Shown: one piece after another, positions 28,190 to 37,861 of the stretch
Layout: each line of letters opens with the position of its first letter
Numbering within the stretch: the stretch's first letter is position 1
Source: Candidatus Methylospira mobilis
GTDB lineage: Bacteria > Pseudomonadota > Gammaproteobacteria > Methylococcales > Methylococcaceae
Direction of reading: 5' to 3'
DNA length: 64,000 bases
Assembly (NCBI RefSeq): GCF_009498235.1
Contig: NZ_CP044205.1
Coordinates: forward strand, 3,287,389 to 3,351,388
Position numbers and translations under genes: made by a program
The notes under the pieces: generated by a model
Told to the model about the DNA's origin: nothing
The model's database searches: none
The model's input: the letters and a program-made list of their open reading frames with translations, nothing else

Positions 28190-28725
28190 ATATTACTCGT
28201 CCAGGTTCAGACTGTGTGGGTATGCTGCGCGGCAGTGTTTCGCCTCCAGCCCAGCCAGGACACAGCTTGATAACATTCAGGGCGGCGCCTCATCTTGCTG
28301 CGAATCGACATCCCTTATTTGCGCGCCTGTTCATTCCGTCGTTTCAGGAATTTCCTTCAAAGATAGATGAGATACAAACCATCAACGCCGCTGCCACCGG
28401 TTTTGTCATCGATTCCCCTGCCGGGCTAAAACTGGCCGTCATGGCCGCAGAGGCCGCTCTCGCCGAAACAGGCGCTGGAGCGGATGAGCGTCGTGGTTGA
28501 AAATACCAGCCCCGACTCCGTATTCGGCCTGTTTGTACTGCTGGCGCGGCTCTTCGCGATCGATACCGCGGAAACTCCGCGTGCATGGATAGCCGCCAAT
28601 GCCTGTCTCGCTCTTGATCGAAAAGCTCACGCCGAACGGTTGCGACGGAAATTGGAGACATACATACAGTTTTTACCGCTCGAATATCGTATGATTGGCA
28701 GCTTTTCACCCCCGCGGGGCAGGCC
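28190..28725. other. Unassigned 0.5-kb region
   Basis: Two open frames (28186-28500 and 28484-28723) give helical, Ala/Leu-rich peptides such as TPRAWIAANACLALDRKAHAE, but neither resembles a family I know and no ribosome site is clear. It could be a decayed gene. Confidence 0.35.
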
Positions 28726-29076
28726 ATGTCCGGATATTACAAAAATAAATTCGTCGCCGCCTTGCTGGCGATTTTTTTCGGCAGCCTGGGATTGCACCGT
28801 TTTTATCTCGGCCAGTGGTGGGGGCTGTTTTACCTGCTGTTCAGCTGGACAGGTCTGCCGGGCGCGGTTGGCGTCGTCGAAGGCGTCATGTTCATTATCA
28901 GCACGGAAACGGACTGGGATTATCATTATAACAACCCCAAAAATCCGGTTAGCGCGGGTCCCGGCATCCTCGGCGGCATCGTGATTATCGCCGCAGTGCT
29001 GTCCGCGGCGATGCTGTTGTTCGTGATGGGTTTTCTGGGTGGCTTTTCGATGCTGACGTTAACTTCGCACTGGTAG
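28726..29076 (+). CDS. TM2-domain membrane protein
   Basis: 116 residues. The TM2 domain fills the first half: NKFVAALLAIFFGSLGLHRFYLGQ with the characteristic G-hRFYLG core, then LFYLLFSWTGLPG. A third helix is at the C-terminus (IVIIAAVLSAAMLLFVMGF). Function unknown in bacteria. It is followed after 19 bp by an MgtC-type gene. Confidence 0.8.
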   Translation: MSGYYKNKFVAALLAIFFGSLGLHRFYLGQWWGLFYLLFSWTGLPGAVGVVEGVMFIISTETDWDYHYNNPKNPVSAGPGILGGIVIIAAVLSAAMLLFVMGFLGGFSMLTLTSHW

Positions 29077-29095
29077 GCACAACTTGAACTTTTTT

Positions 29096-29842
29096 ATGGA
29101 TAACCCCGTCAACCTGCTTTTTTCCTTCTGGACGCTACCGCAACTGGAAGTCAATGCGCAGGTTTTTTTAAATATACTGGGCGCCTTGCTGCTCGGCCTG
29201 CTGGTCGGCTATGAGCGCTCCTATCACGGACGCGCAGCCGGCATGCGCACCTATGGTCTGGTGTGCATGGCGTCCGCGGCGCTGACTGCAATGTCCGGAT
29301 ATCCGCATTTCTGGTATGGCGGTCTCACCTCCGGCGTAGGCAGCGCCGACCCTACGCGAGTGATTCAGGGCATCGTCACCGGCATCGGTTTTCTCGGCGC
29401 CGGCGTGATCATGAAGGAAGGCTACAGCATCAGCGGATTGAGCACAGCTGCTTCGATCTGGTGTTCTTCGGTCATCGGTATTCTGATGGGCGTCGGTTTT
29501 TATCTGGCGGCGTTGTTGCTGGCGCTGCTTTCTGTTGGCTATATGACCTGGGGCTTCGTCCTGGAAAGGCTGCTGCCGGGACACCAGACCCTGGTGGTGT
29601 CGCTTAAATTTCGGGCCGATTATTCGCCGCAGCAGACGCTGCTTAATATCGAGCTGGGCCGTTGCGGCTACCGGCTGCTGGCACCGACGTTGACCATCAC
29701 CGCCAATTCGGGGCAAAAGGAATGGCGTTTCACTATCGCCAGCCTCGGAAAGTCCAAAGAGTGCTCCATCGCGCAGTTGTCGGACGAGCTGTCGGCGCTG
29801 AGCTGGATCGAAAGTTTCGAGCTGGCGCCGGCCCGAAACTAG
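29096..29842 (+). CDS. MgtC/SapB-family membrane protein
   Basis: 248 residues. Four to five hydrophobic helices with LGLLVGYERSYHGRAAGMRTYGLV and GIGFLGAGVIMKEG, the two diagnostic blocks of the MgtC/SapB family, then a C-terminal soluble domain of about 85 residues resembling the ACT-like end of MgtC. Homologues affect Mg homeostasis and membrane ATP synthase; the role here is inferred only. ATG 29096 is preferred to TTG 29084. Confidence 0.83.
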   Translation: MDNPVNLLFSFWTLPQLEVNAQVFLNILGALLLGLLVGYERSYHGRAAGMRTYGLVCMASAALTAMSGYPHFWYGGLTSGVGSADPTRVIQGIVTGIGFLGAGVIMKEGYSISGLSTAASIWCSSVIGILMGVGFYLAALLLALLSVGYMTWGFVLERLLPGHQTLVVSLKFRADYSPQQTLLNIELGRCGYRLLAPTLTITANSGQKEWRFTIASLGKSKECSIAQLSDELSALSWIESFELAPARN

Positions 29843-29971
29843 GGTGGCCCTGTTCGTTAATCGATTCGCCGGAACTGAAGATGAATAAGGGTGTATCATG
29901 GGCAGTACGCATAACCATCGGATGCAGGTTTTTGCAGGGACCGGCTTCAGCTCGCGAATAACAGGCATCTT

Positions 29972-29995
29972 GCGGGCTGAAGCCCGCTCCTACGG
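29972..29995 (+). repeat. REP-like element 2
   Basis: GCGGGCTGAAGCCCGCTCCT followed by ACGG. Same class as 25837-25860. It lies between MgtC and the crystallin-like gene. Confidence 0.65.
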
Positions 29996-30064
29996 ACATA
30001 ATGTTGCGCGCGCCGCAAGGCCTCTGCTCCTTATAAAGCCGCGCCTTGACGCGCCAGGCGCAAA

Positions 30065-30484
30065 CTAGGGAGTACACTTGATGCTCAGCGAGTTGATATT
30101 GCGGTGAAAGCCCAGCTCGCCCAGATGCAGTTCCTTATGATCGGGGCCGACAGCGATTTCCTGCTCGCTCATGCTTTCCGGTTTTTCATTCCAGGCCTTG
30201 AAGACGTCGCCGTGATTGACCAGCCCCTGACTACTCTCCTTGAAATTTTCCTGACGAAAAGCGATGGCCCTGGTTTTAGGTCCGGTGCTCAGGCTTTCTA
30301 TGCGGTTGCTCCACTCTTCGTTATTCAATTTATGCAGATTCTTCAGCTCGGACGGACCTTCGATACGGACATGGCTGCCGCCGAGTCCGGGTTTATCGTA
30401 AACATCCAGCCAGCAATCGCCGGCGTAGGACGTCATGGTTGTTACTCCCAGGATTATTGCAAGAATCAGGCTCGGTCTGTTCAT
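30065..30484 (-). CDS. Secreted beta/gamma-crystallin-like protein
   Basis: 139 residues with a Sec signal (MNRPSLILAIILGVTTMTSYAG). The mature part begins CWLDVYDKPGLGGSHVRIEGP, a crystallin-type Greek-key strand with the aromatic-then-Gly pattern, and contains a second strand pair (FRQENFKESSQGL). This suggests a small periplasmic or surface calcium-binding or structural protein. The assignment rests on pattern only. It stands alone between MgtC and cydB. Confidence 0.55.
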   Translation of the reverse strand: MNRPSLILAIILGVTTMTSYAGDCWLDVYDKPGLGGSHVRIEGPSELKNLHKLNNEEWSNRIESLSTGPKTRAIAFRQENFKESSQGLVNHGDVFKAWNEKPESMSEQEIAVGPDHKELHLGELGFHRNINSLSIKCTP

Positions 30485-30546
30485 AACGCACCTCTTGAGG
30501 GGCTGAAATCGATGATGGAAAAAGGCGTACGGTTTACGGTGAAAAA

Positions 30547-31563
30547 CTAATAGCTCACGGTTTCAACGTTTTTCAAAGTGACTTTTCCTCTGAAGACGAA
30601 GTATTGATAACCATTATAAATCAGCATGACAGGTATCATCATGCCGATGCCGGTCAGCATGAAAATCAGGGTTTTACTCGGCGAGGCCGCCTGCTGGACG
30701 CTGATAACCGCAGGTATTATGCAGGGATAATAGCTGAGGCTTATCAAACTGAAAGCAAGAATAAAAATTACCACGCTCCAGAAAAACGGACTAAACTCCC
30801 TGCGGTTGCGCAGTGATGAGAAAATCATCACAAAGGCCATCAGCAGCAGCGCCGCAACACAAGAGAAAGCGACCGGCGAGCCTGCCCAGCGATCGAGAAC
30901 ATAGGGATGCAGACGCGGCACCCACCATATGATAATAAGCAGCAGCACAATCAACGCCATGCTTGCGATCTGCGCATAGCGGATGTTGACGGCCTGAATT
31001 TCCTTTTCTGTTTTGATGATCAGATAGGTGGTGCCGAACAGCAGATAAATTACGACGACGGCGCATGCGCTTGTTACGGAGTACGAAGTAAGCCAGTCCC
31101 AGACGCCGCCTGCGAACACGTCGTTTACTATCGGCATTTTTCCCAGCAGCCCCCCGATGATAAAGCCTTGCGAAGCCGCGGCGGTCATACTGCCAATCCC
31201 GAAGGCGACGTTCCACAATGCCTTGTTTCGTCCCAGACTGCGGAACTCGAGCGCGATACCGCGGAATATCAGGCCAAAAAGCATGGCCATGACCGGAACA
31301 TAAAGCGCGTGCAGTACCGTTGCGTAAACGATAGGAAATGCGCCGAACAATGCGCCCCCCAGCAATACCAGCCAGGTTTCGTTGGCGTCCCAGACACCAC
31401 CCAGACTGCTCATCATCAGCGTGCGCTGTTCTTCGTTGCGGGCGAACAAGGTCAGAATGCCGACGCCCAGATCGAAGCCGTCGAGTATGACGTACAGGAT
31501 CAATATCAGGCTGATAATGAAAAACCAGATATTGGCCAGTAAGTTGTGAATTTCAGTTTCCAT
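30547..31563 (-). CDS. cydB: Cytochrome bd-type quinol oxidase subunit II
   Basis: 338-residue membrane protein with about nine hydrophobic helices. Signature blocks: FIISLILILYVILDGFDLGVGIL, GGVWDANETWLVLLGGALFGAFP and FGLIFRGIALEFR. GGGAGG precedes ATG 31563. It is 17 bp after cydA and must be co-transcribed. Together they reduce oxygen to water with quinol at high affinity without pumping protons. No cydX is visible downstream. Confidence 0.94.
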   Translation of the reverse strand: METEIHNLLANIWFFIISLILILYVILDGFDLGVGILTLFARNEEQRTLMMSSLGGVWDANETWLVLLGGALFGAFPIVYATVLHALYVPVMAMLFGLIFRGIALEFRSLGRNKALWNVAFGIGSMTAAASQGFIIGGLLGKMPIVNDVFAGGVWDWLTSYSVTSACAVVVIYLLFGTTYLIIKTEKEIQAVNIRYAQIASMALIVLLLIIIWWVPRLHPYVLDRWAGSPVAFSCVAALLLMAFVMIFSSLRNRREFSPFFWSVVIFILAFSLISLSYYPCIIPAVISVQQAASPSKTLIFMLTGIGMMIPVMLIYNGYQYFVFRGKVTLKNVETVSY

Positions 31564-31580
31564 GCCGCTGACCTCCCGGG

Positions 31581-32975
31581 TTATAACGCGCCGTTGCCGG
31601 CGGAAAGGTCAAAACGCGGAAGCGTCATCGTCAAATCAGGCCCTTTTCTGACGATACGCGCGGCGAATAGTAGAAAAACCGCCGTCAGAAACAGGTATAC
31701 GGCGACAAATGCCGTCAGGCTGACGGCTACGCCGGTAACCGGCAGCGGAGAAGCCGCGTCCGCAGTGCGCAGCATGCCGTAGACCACCCAGGGTTGACGC
31801 CCCAGTTCGCGCACCGTCCAGCCGCATTCCGTCGCCAGATAGCCGAGCGGAATGGCGCATACCCAGGAGCGCAGCAACAGCGGATTATCGCCGATATGCT
31901 CCAGCGTCAGTTTGCCCTTGACCCAGGCAAGCAGCGTCCATAACATCAGGCCGAGTAGGAAAAAGCCGATGCCGACCATCACGCGAAAAGTGTAGAAGAT
32001 CGTTCCTATTTCGGTAGGGCGGTCATTGACCGGAAATGCCTTTAATCCCAATACCTGTCCATCCAGGCTGGTGGTGGCGAGTATGCTGAGCACATTGGGT
32101 AATTGGATCTCCCAGGCGTTTTTTTCTCTTTCCTTATCCGGCCAGGCGAGCATATTCCAGGGCGCTCCGCTTCCCGGCGGATTAGTTTCCCAGTGCGCTT
32201 CGATCGCGGCGCCCTTGACCGGCTGGTTCAGGTAGATATCGCGTCCCTGCACATCGCCGAGGATGATTTGCAGCGGCGCTATCGCTGCGGCGGCGATAAA
32301 CGCTACTTTGAACGATTTTAGAAAAAACGCCGGATGCCTGCCGCGATGGATATACCATGCGGAGAGACCGCCGATAACGAACAGGCTGGTTTCGAGACAG
32401 GCAACCCACATGTGAGAAAAACTGGGCGGCATATTCGGGTTGAAGATGGCGTCGAAGTAGTTGTCTACCAGAAAACGCCCGTTTTCAATGTGACCGCCTG
32501 CCGGCGTTTGCATCCATGAGTTGGCTACCAGTATCCAGAATGCCGATAGCGATGCGCCCAGCATCACCATGCAGGTGGAGAAAAAATGTATGCCGGACGT
32601 CACGCGCATCCAGCCGAACAGCATGATACCGAGAAAACCGGCCTCCAGCATGAAAGCCATAGCGCCTTCGAACCCAAGAACATTACCGAAGAACTCCCCT
32701 GAAAAGCTGGAAAATCGCGTCCAGTTGGTGCCGAACTCGAATTCCAGCGGAATGCCGGTGACTACGCCCATGGTGAAGTTCAGCATGAACAGTTTGCTCC
32801 AGAAGCGCGCATGGTAATAATAGTCCGGATCGCGTGTTTTCAGCCAAATCAGCTCAATAACAAGCAAAAAGATAGACATGCCTATCGTAAGAATAGGCCA
32901 AAGGATATGGAAGAACGCGGTGAAGGCGAATTGAACGCGTGCAAGCAGTATAGGGTCGGAAAATAGCTGTTCCAC
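31581..32975 (-). CDS. cydA: Cytochrome bd-type quinol oxidase subunit I (CIO-like)
   Basis: 464 residues carrying the hemes of the oxidase. Conserved segments: RVQFAFTAFFHILWP (proximal heme His), GEFFGNVLGFEGAMAFMLEAGFLGI, WILVANSWMQTPAGG and GRQPWVVYGMLRT. The Q-loop region is short, as in cyanide-insensitive oxidases. GTG 32975 is chosen: AGGGGG lies 6 nt before it, whereas the in-frame TTG at 32981 would sit on the ribosome site. High-affinity respiration fits the hemerythrin, truncated hemoglobin and methylotroph context. Confidence 0.94.
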   Translation of the reverse strand: MEQLFSDPILLARVQFAFTAFFHILWPILTIGMSIFLLVIELIWLKTRDPDYYYHARFWSKLFMLNFTMGVVTGIPLEFEFGTNWTRFSSFSGEFFGNVLGFEGAMAFMLEAGFLGIMLFGWMRVTSGIHFFSTCMVMLGASLSAFWILVANSWMQTPAGGHIENGRFLVDNYFDAIFNPNMPPSFSHMWVACLETSLFVIGGLSAWYIHRGRHPAFFLKSFKVAFIAAAAIAPLQIILGDVQGRDIYLNQPVKGAAIEAHWETNPPGSGAPWNMLAWPDKEREKNAWEIQLPNVLSILATTSLDGQVLGLKAFPVNDRPTEIGTIFYTFRVMVGIGFFLLGLMLWTLLAWVKGKLTLEHIGDNPLLLRSWVCAIPLGYLATECGWTVRELGRQPWVVYGMLRTADAASPLPVTGVAVSLTAFVAVYLFLTAVFLLFAARIVRKGPDLTMTLPRFDLSAGNGAL

Positions 32976-33265
32976 AGGCAACCCCCTGATTTAAAGTGAT
33001 CACTTTCCCTGCGAGATTGTTGCTTGCAATATAGCGGGGCAGGCTAAGCCTAAAGTCGTTAAGTCAAGAGAAAAATCGCCGTTCCGGGATGATTTGCGAA
33101 GCGACGTCCTTGTCGACCGGTACCGCCAACCCCTGCCGGCATGACCGCTTAACTTAACGGCAATGAGGCCAGACCGGCCTTCTGTAACGTTGTAACTGCT
33201 CCCCGGAGCCAATACTCCGGACCGGTGGAAGTTACGATGCGCTACCCTTGTCGAGATTTACACCC
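32976..33265. other. Intergenic region upstream of cydA
   Basis: About 290 bp without a gene; presumed to hold the cydAB promoter. Small GC-rich palindromic stretches (GGAGCCAATACTCCGG at about 33197) are present but no regulatory site is identifiable. Confidence 0.35.
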
Positions 33266-33607
33266 TCACTGGTCGGATATTTCATTTACCTTGGCGGCCA
33301 TAATAAAGTCATTTTCATGCAAGCCGTTGATTTTATGGGTCTGAAAAACGATCTTGCAATATCCCCACCCGAAGCAGATATCGGGGTGGTGTCCTTCCGT
33401 TTCGCACAGAATCCCCACTTTCTGCGCAAAGGCCATGGCGCCCATGAAATTTTCGAACTGGAATTTCCGTTTTAATTTCGTCGCATTGTCCTGTAACTCC
33501 CAACCGGGTACATTGCCCAGGTAGGTTTCCGCTATTTCGCAGGCCATAGGCGGTATTCCGCCTTGACAGGGAGTACAGCTTTTTGTTACCAAGTCTGTGG
33601 TATTCAT
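33266..33607 (-). CDS. phhB: 4a-hydroxytetrahydrobiopterin dehydratase (pterin carbinolamine dehydratase)
   Basis: 113-residue enzyme of the PCD family. Diagnostic features: FQFENFMGAMAFAQKVGILCETEGHHPDI with the active-site EGHHPD motif, WGYCKIVFQTHKINGLHENDF near the end. AAGGATACACT precedes ATG 33607; the open frame extends upstream but the added residues are not family-like. In bacteria without phenylalanine hydroxylase it often works in pterin recycling or molybdopterin metabolism. It is monocistronic here. Confidence 0.9.
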   Translation of the reverse strand: MNTTDLVTKSCTPCQGGIPPMACEIAETYLGNVPGWELQDNATKLKRKFQFENFMGAMAFAQKVGILCETEGHHPDICFGWGYCKIVFQTHKINGLHENDFIMAAKVNEISDQ

Positions 33608-33944
33608 AGTGTATCCTTGTTGTGATGTCAAGCATGAATTAGACAAATGTAGACTGTTCCGGCACCCCTTTAACTTCGCTGAATGCCGCTTCCTTTGTAG
33701 CATAATCGACGTCATAAAACACTTTGAATACCTCAAATGGATGATTTACTGTTAAGCTCTCAGTGTCGACTTTTAATGCAAGTAATTATTTTATAAATTG
33801 AAATTGAGTTGATCATAACCAGGGCCTCAAAGCTGCTTTGAGCGCCGATTGCCAGGTAAAGCGTGCGATGGGGCATGGGGATGCAGGAAGCGTGAGCCAT
33901 GATTACCTAGCAACGGAAAAACGACGAAATGCAGGGATATCCCT
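33608..33944. other. Divergent intergenic region
   Basis: 337 bp between phhB and the response-regulator cyclase. AT-rich middle part around 33770-33810 is a plausible promoter zone. No feature resolved. Confidence 0.35.
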
Positions 33945-35165
33945 ATGATTCTAGATCACAACCAACTGACATCCGCTGGCGATATTCTGGTGGTCGATGA
34001 CTCTCCGGAAAATCTCCGTTTTCTGGTGGAAATCTTGACCCATTCCGGATATCGGGCGCGCCCGGCCATCAATGGCGAGCTCGCGTTGCGCTCGGCGCAG
34101 CTCAAACCGCCCGTACTGATATTACTGGATATCCGTATGCACGGCATGGATGGATTCGAGACGTGCAGGCGTTTGAAAGAAAATGAACAAACACGCGATA
34201 TTCCGGTCATTTTTGCCAGTTCCATGACGGACACGGAAGCTAAAATCAAGGGCTTCAAATTGGGTGCGGTCGACTATGTGGCCAAACCGCTGAACGCCCA
34301 GGAAGTGTTGCTGCGTATTGCAACGCATTTGAGCCTGTCAATTACCCAGCGGCAATTGCAGACTATGAACAGCCTGTTGCGTGAGGCAATCAAGCGCGCC
34401 GAATACGCCAACCGCGCCTTGCTGGCGTCCGAACAGCAGTTGACCGCGTACAGCAAAAACCTGGAGCGGCTGGTCCTGGAACGTACGCGTGAGCTGGATG
34501 AGGCGAACCGGAAGCTGACCGATTTAAGCGAGCATGACGCTTTGACCGGTCTTGCCAACCGGCGTAAATTCGATGAAGTCTGGCAAGTCGAGTGGCTGCG
34601 TGCTTTACGCCAGAATTCTCCGCTGTCGGTGATCATGGCCGATATAGACGACTTTAAAGCTTACAATGACTGCTACGGGCATCAGGCCGGCGACGCCTGC
34701 CTGCAAAAGGTGGCGTGCGCGATCGAAGCTCAAGCGCAGCGTAGCGGTGAACTTGTGGCCCGTTATGGAGGCGAAGAGTTTGTCGTCATTTTGCCGAACG
34801 TCACGGAGACCAATGCCTGGAGGGTGGCGGAATCGATTCGCGCAGACGTCGAGGCGCTGGCCATTCCTCATGCTCACAGCCCGACCGCTCCGATTGTTAC
34901 GCTGAGTCTGGGCGTTGCCGGTAGCATCCCCGGCCTAGACCCGGAACGCGATGCCTCCGATCTGCTGGCCGAGGCCGACAAGCGCCTGTATCTGGCGAAG
35001 GAGCACGGACGCAATCAGGTGGCACTGCCTTTCAGGCCGGTTGCTACGCTGTTCCAGCGGGTTGGTCCGTTAGAGGGCAACCCGGCGGATAGAAGCCGGG
35101 ATGGCGCTTTCAGCCATGCCAACCACGCAAGCAAAATTTCGAATATGTTAACAGTCTGCAAATAG
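33945..35165 (+). CDS. Response regulator with GGDEF output domain (PleD-like)
   Basis: 406-residue diguanylate cyclase. Receiver domain at about 12-130 (ILVVDDSPENLRFLVE, phospho-acceptor in LILLDIRMHGMDG, Lys in YVAKPLNAQEV). A coiled-coil linker (RLVLERTRELDEANRKL) follows. The GGDEF domain has HDALTGLANRRKFDE, ADIDDFKAYNDCYGHQAGD and the active-site variant RYGGEEFVVILP, which is catalytically competent. The last 50 residues are low-complexity. No histidine kinase is adjacent. It is the only clearly intact diguanylate cyclase in the window. Confidence 0.9.
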   Translation: MILDHNQLTSAGDILVVDDSPENLRFLVEILTHSGYRARPAINGELALRSAQLKPPVLILLDIRMHGMDGFETCRRLKENEQTRDIPVIFASSMTDTEAKIKGFKLGAVDYVAKPLNAQEVLLRIATHLSLSITQRQLQTMNSLLREAIKRAEYANRALLASEQQLTAYSKNLERLVLERTRELDEANRKLTDLSEHDALTGLANRRKFDEVWQVEWLRALRQNSPLSVIMADIDDFKAYNDCYGHQAGDACLQKVACAIEAQAQRSGELVARYGGEEFVVILPNVTETNAWRVAESIRADVEALAIPHAHSPTAPIVTLSLGVAGSIPGLDPERDASDLLAEADKRLYLAKEHGRNQVALPFRPVATLFQRVGPLEGNPADRSRDGAFSHANHASKISNMLTVCK

Positions 35166-35524
35166 AGCGAATGACGTGGCCGGCTAGATGTGCAGGCCGG
35201 CCTTAGTATGCTGCCAACCAGATTCCACAATCAGATTGTAATCGCCAATTACAACAAACCAGCGCAACAACGCCCATACCCAGCAGCATTGGACTCAGCC
35301 TGAGAACCGCCTGCACGCCATTCGTTGCCGGCATAGGGGCTAATTTTTCAAAATTAGCCCAAACAGGGTATTCGCTTAAGAAAATACTTATTTATACTGA
35401 ACTTGCGGTATCTATGACAGTGCAGACTCAGACTCTACACTGCACGATAAATTATAGACTTTCATACCAGGGTCAGCACATTCCCATTCAATCAGCGGCT
35501 CCCCGCATCTCTATTGGAGGCGAC
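35166..35524. other. Intergenic region upstream of the 79-aa protein
   Basis: 359 bp. An AT-rich block at 35340-35400 is a likely promoter zone for the small gene. An in-frame start at 35414 exists but has no ribosome site. Confidence 0.35.
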
Positions 35525-35764
35525 ATGCATAAAAGCAGATTATTACCGGTCTATTCTCCCGAGTTTGTAGAGTTACAGAATACATTTTACAAACTGGAGC
35601 GGCCTTATGGTTTTAACGAGATTTACAACTTCAATCAAATTTACGAACGCGTCTATACAAATCTTCGAAACGAAGAAAAGAAACGCGCCGAAATGTTCGT
35701 GGATGAGCTGATTGACGGGCTCGAAGCACCCTCTCTGGCTTGCAGGATTTTTGGCGTGGTCTGA
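35525..35764 (+). CDS. Conserved 79-aa protein of unknown function, paralogue A
   Basis: Not a family I recognise. ATG 35525 has TTGGAGGCGAC in front of it. The protein begins MHKSRLLPVYSPEFVELQN, has a helical, charged middle (YNFNQIYERVYTNLR, EEKKRAEMFVDELIDGL) and ends RIFGVV. A paralogue of exactly the same length lies at 38558-38797 on the other strand with the same end and the same IYER motif. Both lie among hemerythrin, HD-GYP and EAL remnants, suggesting a link with oxygen or c-di-GMP signalling, but no function can be assigned. Confidence 0.75.
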   Translation: MHKSRLLPVYSPEFVELQNTFYKLERPYGFNEIYNFNQIYERVYTNLRNEEKKRAEMFVDELIDGLEAPSLACRIFGVV

Positions 35765-35850
35765 AACGGGTTACACGTCGATAAGTCTCGTTCATTTCCT
35801 CTAAAACGTAATAAATTTTTACCCGCTATCCGGTATGTTGCGGAGGAGCT

Positions 35851-36305
35851 ATGCCTTTTATTACCTGGAGCGACTTTCTTTTTCCGTGGGCGTCGCGGAA
35901 ATTAATGAACAGCATGAGAAGCTGGCGCAACTGATTAATGACCTGCATGAGCATATGCGCAATGGAGATGCCGCAGACATTATAGCCGGGGTTCTGGGGG
36001 AAACAATTGAATTCATCGCTTTTCATTTCACTATGGAGGAAGCGCTGATGAAACAACACGGATACGCTTTTTCTTCCGATCATTTACCGTAACATCAAAA
36101 TATTATAGAAACTGCTGTAGATTTTCAGGACAGGATCGATAGCTGGCATGCCGATATATCGGCGGAGACCGTGGCTTTCGTGGATGAGTGGCTGTATCAA
36201 CATTTCATGGTGTCGGATAAATTGCTTGGGGAGTACTTAATGCCCTGGCGCGCCTGGAAACCCGGTAGAAAATTCAGACCCATTAAAACTCACATCAACA
36301 TTTAA
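35851..36305 (+). pseudogene. Bacteriohemerythrin pseudogene
   Basis: The start is well formed (GGAGGAG then ATGCCTTTTATTACCTGG, encoding MPFITWSDF) but a frameshift follows within ten codons. The next frame carries SVGVAEINEQHEKLAQLINDLHE, FTMEEALMKQHG and DHLP, then a TAA, after which IIETAVDFQDRI, VDEWLYQHFMVSDKLLG continues. It aligns throughout with the intact gene at 5890-6411. At least one frameshift and one stop make it non-functional. Confidence 0.85.
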
Positions 36306-36507
36306 TCTGATTGGCGCTGAAGTTCACAGACAGGGTGTATAAATATATAGCGGTTGAAGCTTAGTTATCCTCTTCGTGGACAGACTCCTTGCCACGCCGC
36401 AGGTAGTTCAACTATGCAGAATGCGCTTTGGCCTCTCGTTAACACATGTAAATTCTCACACTATCTGAGCTCGATGTTTCTGCCGTAAGCTTACCCGGAG
36501 GTTTTTC

Positions 36508-36735
36508 TTGAGGGAAAAAACCGACGTTTCAAATATCAAAACCGGTATGTTCGTCAATGAAATGTGTGGTAGCTGGTACGATCACCCTTTCCGTAGTGCA
36601 AATTTCTGCAATCAGGTATGGATCGATACTGCCAAGTGTTCGGATGTTTAGCCGGAAGTTTCCGTGGTAACCCAGGAAGATGAAAAACAGGAAACCGACC
36701 ACGTGTTGAACGGGGTGTGCAAGGAGTATATGTGA
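36508..36735 (+). pseudogene. N-terminal relic of a DUF3391/HD-GYP protein
   Basis: After CCGGAGG a TTG-initiated frame reads REKTDVSNIKTGMFVNEMCG, SWYDHPFRSANFC, QVWIDTAK, then a TAG; a further VVTQEDEKQE segment follows. These pieces align with residues 5-75 of the HD-GYP protein at 4492-5712 (VSDVKVGMFIHDICANW, VWIDPSKG, LTQEDENR). The HD-GYP catalytic domain is absent. Confidence 0.75.
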
Positions 36736-36898
36736 GCTGCGGCAGCAACCCCCTTGCCTCTCGAATTTCATAACTCGCTTGCTCGCCGTTGATTTCAATT
36801 ATCCTCGTCGGCAAGCCGCCCGACATCCGCTTGCTGTTGCGGATCTGGATAACCTGAAGCGTTTCCCTGGCGTTTCGCAATGAGGTTAACCGGATCGC

Positions 36899-37333
36899 TT
36901 ATTTTATTGCGCTTGTCTTTTCCGGAGCAGAGAAGCTCAGTATCCCGTCGCCCGGAAATCGCGGGCTGCATTCTGCGACTGACCGGCTGATGAGCGCAGG
37001 CTTAAATGCCTGGTCTATTTTGTTCCATTTCTCGATCAAGGCGGCAGGAGCCCCCGTTTCCTGAAAAGCCGCCTGCAGCAGGCTTTCCCTGATTTGAAAC
37101 AGTTCCTCGGTGATGAAGATATGCAAGTGCGCGCTGATGACCGCTTTGCCCCGATAGTTATCCGGGCCGCCTATGGCTTGAGCGATAAAATCGGCCTGCT
37201 GCTTTTCGATTTGTTCACGGGGTAACAGTTTAAAATATTGTCCGAGCCAAGGGTGGGCATAGACTTTATCGTAAAAAGCCTTATTAATGCGTTTCAGAGT
37301 CTCAAAGCCGCCGATTTCGTCAAACAAAGTCAT
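36899..37333 (-). CDS. Truncated hemoglobin
   Basis: 144-residue globin of the 2-over-2 type. MTLFDEIGGFETLKRINKAFYDKVYAHPWLGQYF is the family start, with the proximal-His segment in KAVISAHLHIFITEELF. It has a C-terminal extension of about 20 residues. Such proteins bind O2 or NO. It is close to the decayed hemerythrin/HD-GYP pair; no operon. Confidence 0.85.
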   Translation of the reverse strand: MTLFDEIGGFETLKRINKAFYDKVYAHPWLGQYFKLLPREQIEKQQADFIAQAIGGPDNYRGKAVISAHLHIFITEELFQIRESLLQAAFQETGAPAALIEKWNKIDQAFKPALISRSVAECSPRFPGDGILSFSAPEKTSAIK

Positions 37334-37477
37334 ATCCCGATGCTCCTGCCGGGCGCAAAGTCCTGCAGTGAATAGCCTGCAGTTTTCCGGCGCCGGTCGT
37401 GAAGATCATCATTTATTTCGTTTGTCTATGCAACTTGTTTTACAACTTGCAACGGCAACGATAAAAGACGAAACCCT

Positions 37478-37861
37478 TCAGGTACGGGACATAGCGTGCA
37501 AAAGCAGGGTCACTTCCTGTTCAGGCAATGGCTTGCTGAAATAATAGCCCTGGAATTAGTCGCAGCCCCGCCCTACCAGAAAAACCAGCGGCTCAGCCTT
37601 ACCCACACCTTCAGCAATAACCTTTAACCCCAGACTATCAGCCATAACGATAATGGCGGAAACAATGGCGACATCGTTGGAATCTTCGGTAAGACCGATA
37701 ATAAAGGAGCGATCTATCTTGAAATAATAGATCGAAAATCTTTTCAGACAGCTAAGCGAGGAATAGCCGCTACCGAAATCATCCACGGCAAGGGTGACGC
37801 CCAGATATTTCAGCGCTCCCAGCGTGGGTAGCGCGGCGCTGTCGTGCATAACCATCTCTAC
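37478..37861 (-). pseudogene. EAL domain relic joined to an IS5 fragment
   Basis: The reading frame gives VMHDSAALPTLGALKYLGVTL, AVDDFGSGYSSLSCLKRF, KIDRSFIIGL, VIAEGVGKAEP, GCD, then a TAA, then FQGYYFSKPLPEQEV and a normal end at 37478. Thus the last third of an EAL domain remains, with one nonsense codon where a Tyr is expected. Its upstream part is replaced by a truncated IS5-type transposase with the junction near 37862. Confidence 0.85.

Noticed and set aside
35414..35524. 37-residue N-terminal extension of the 79-aa protein A
   Set aside because: The paralogue starts at the MHK position, which has a good ribosome site here; the extension has none.
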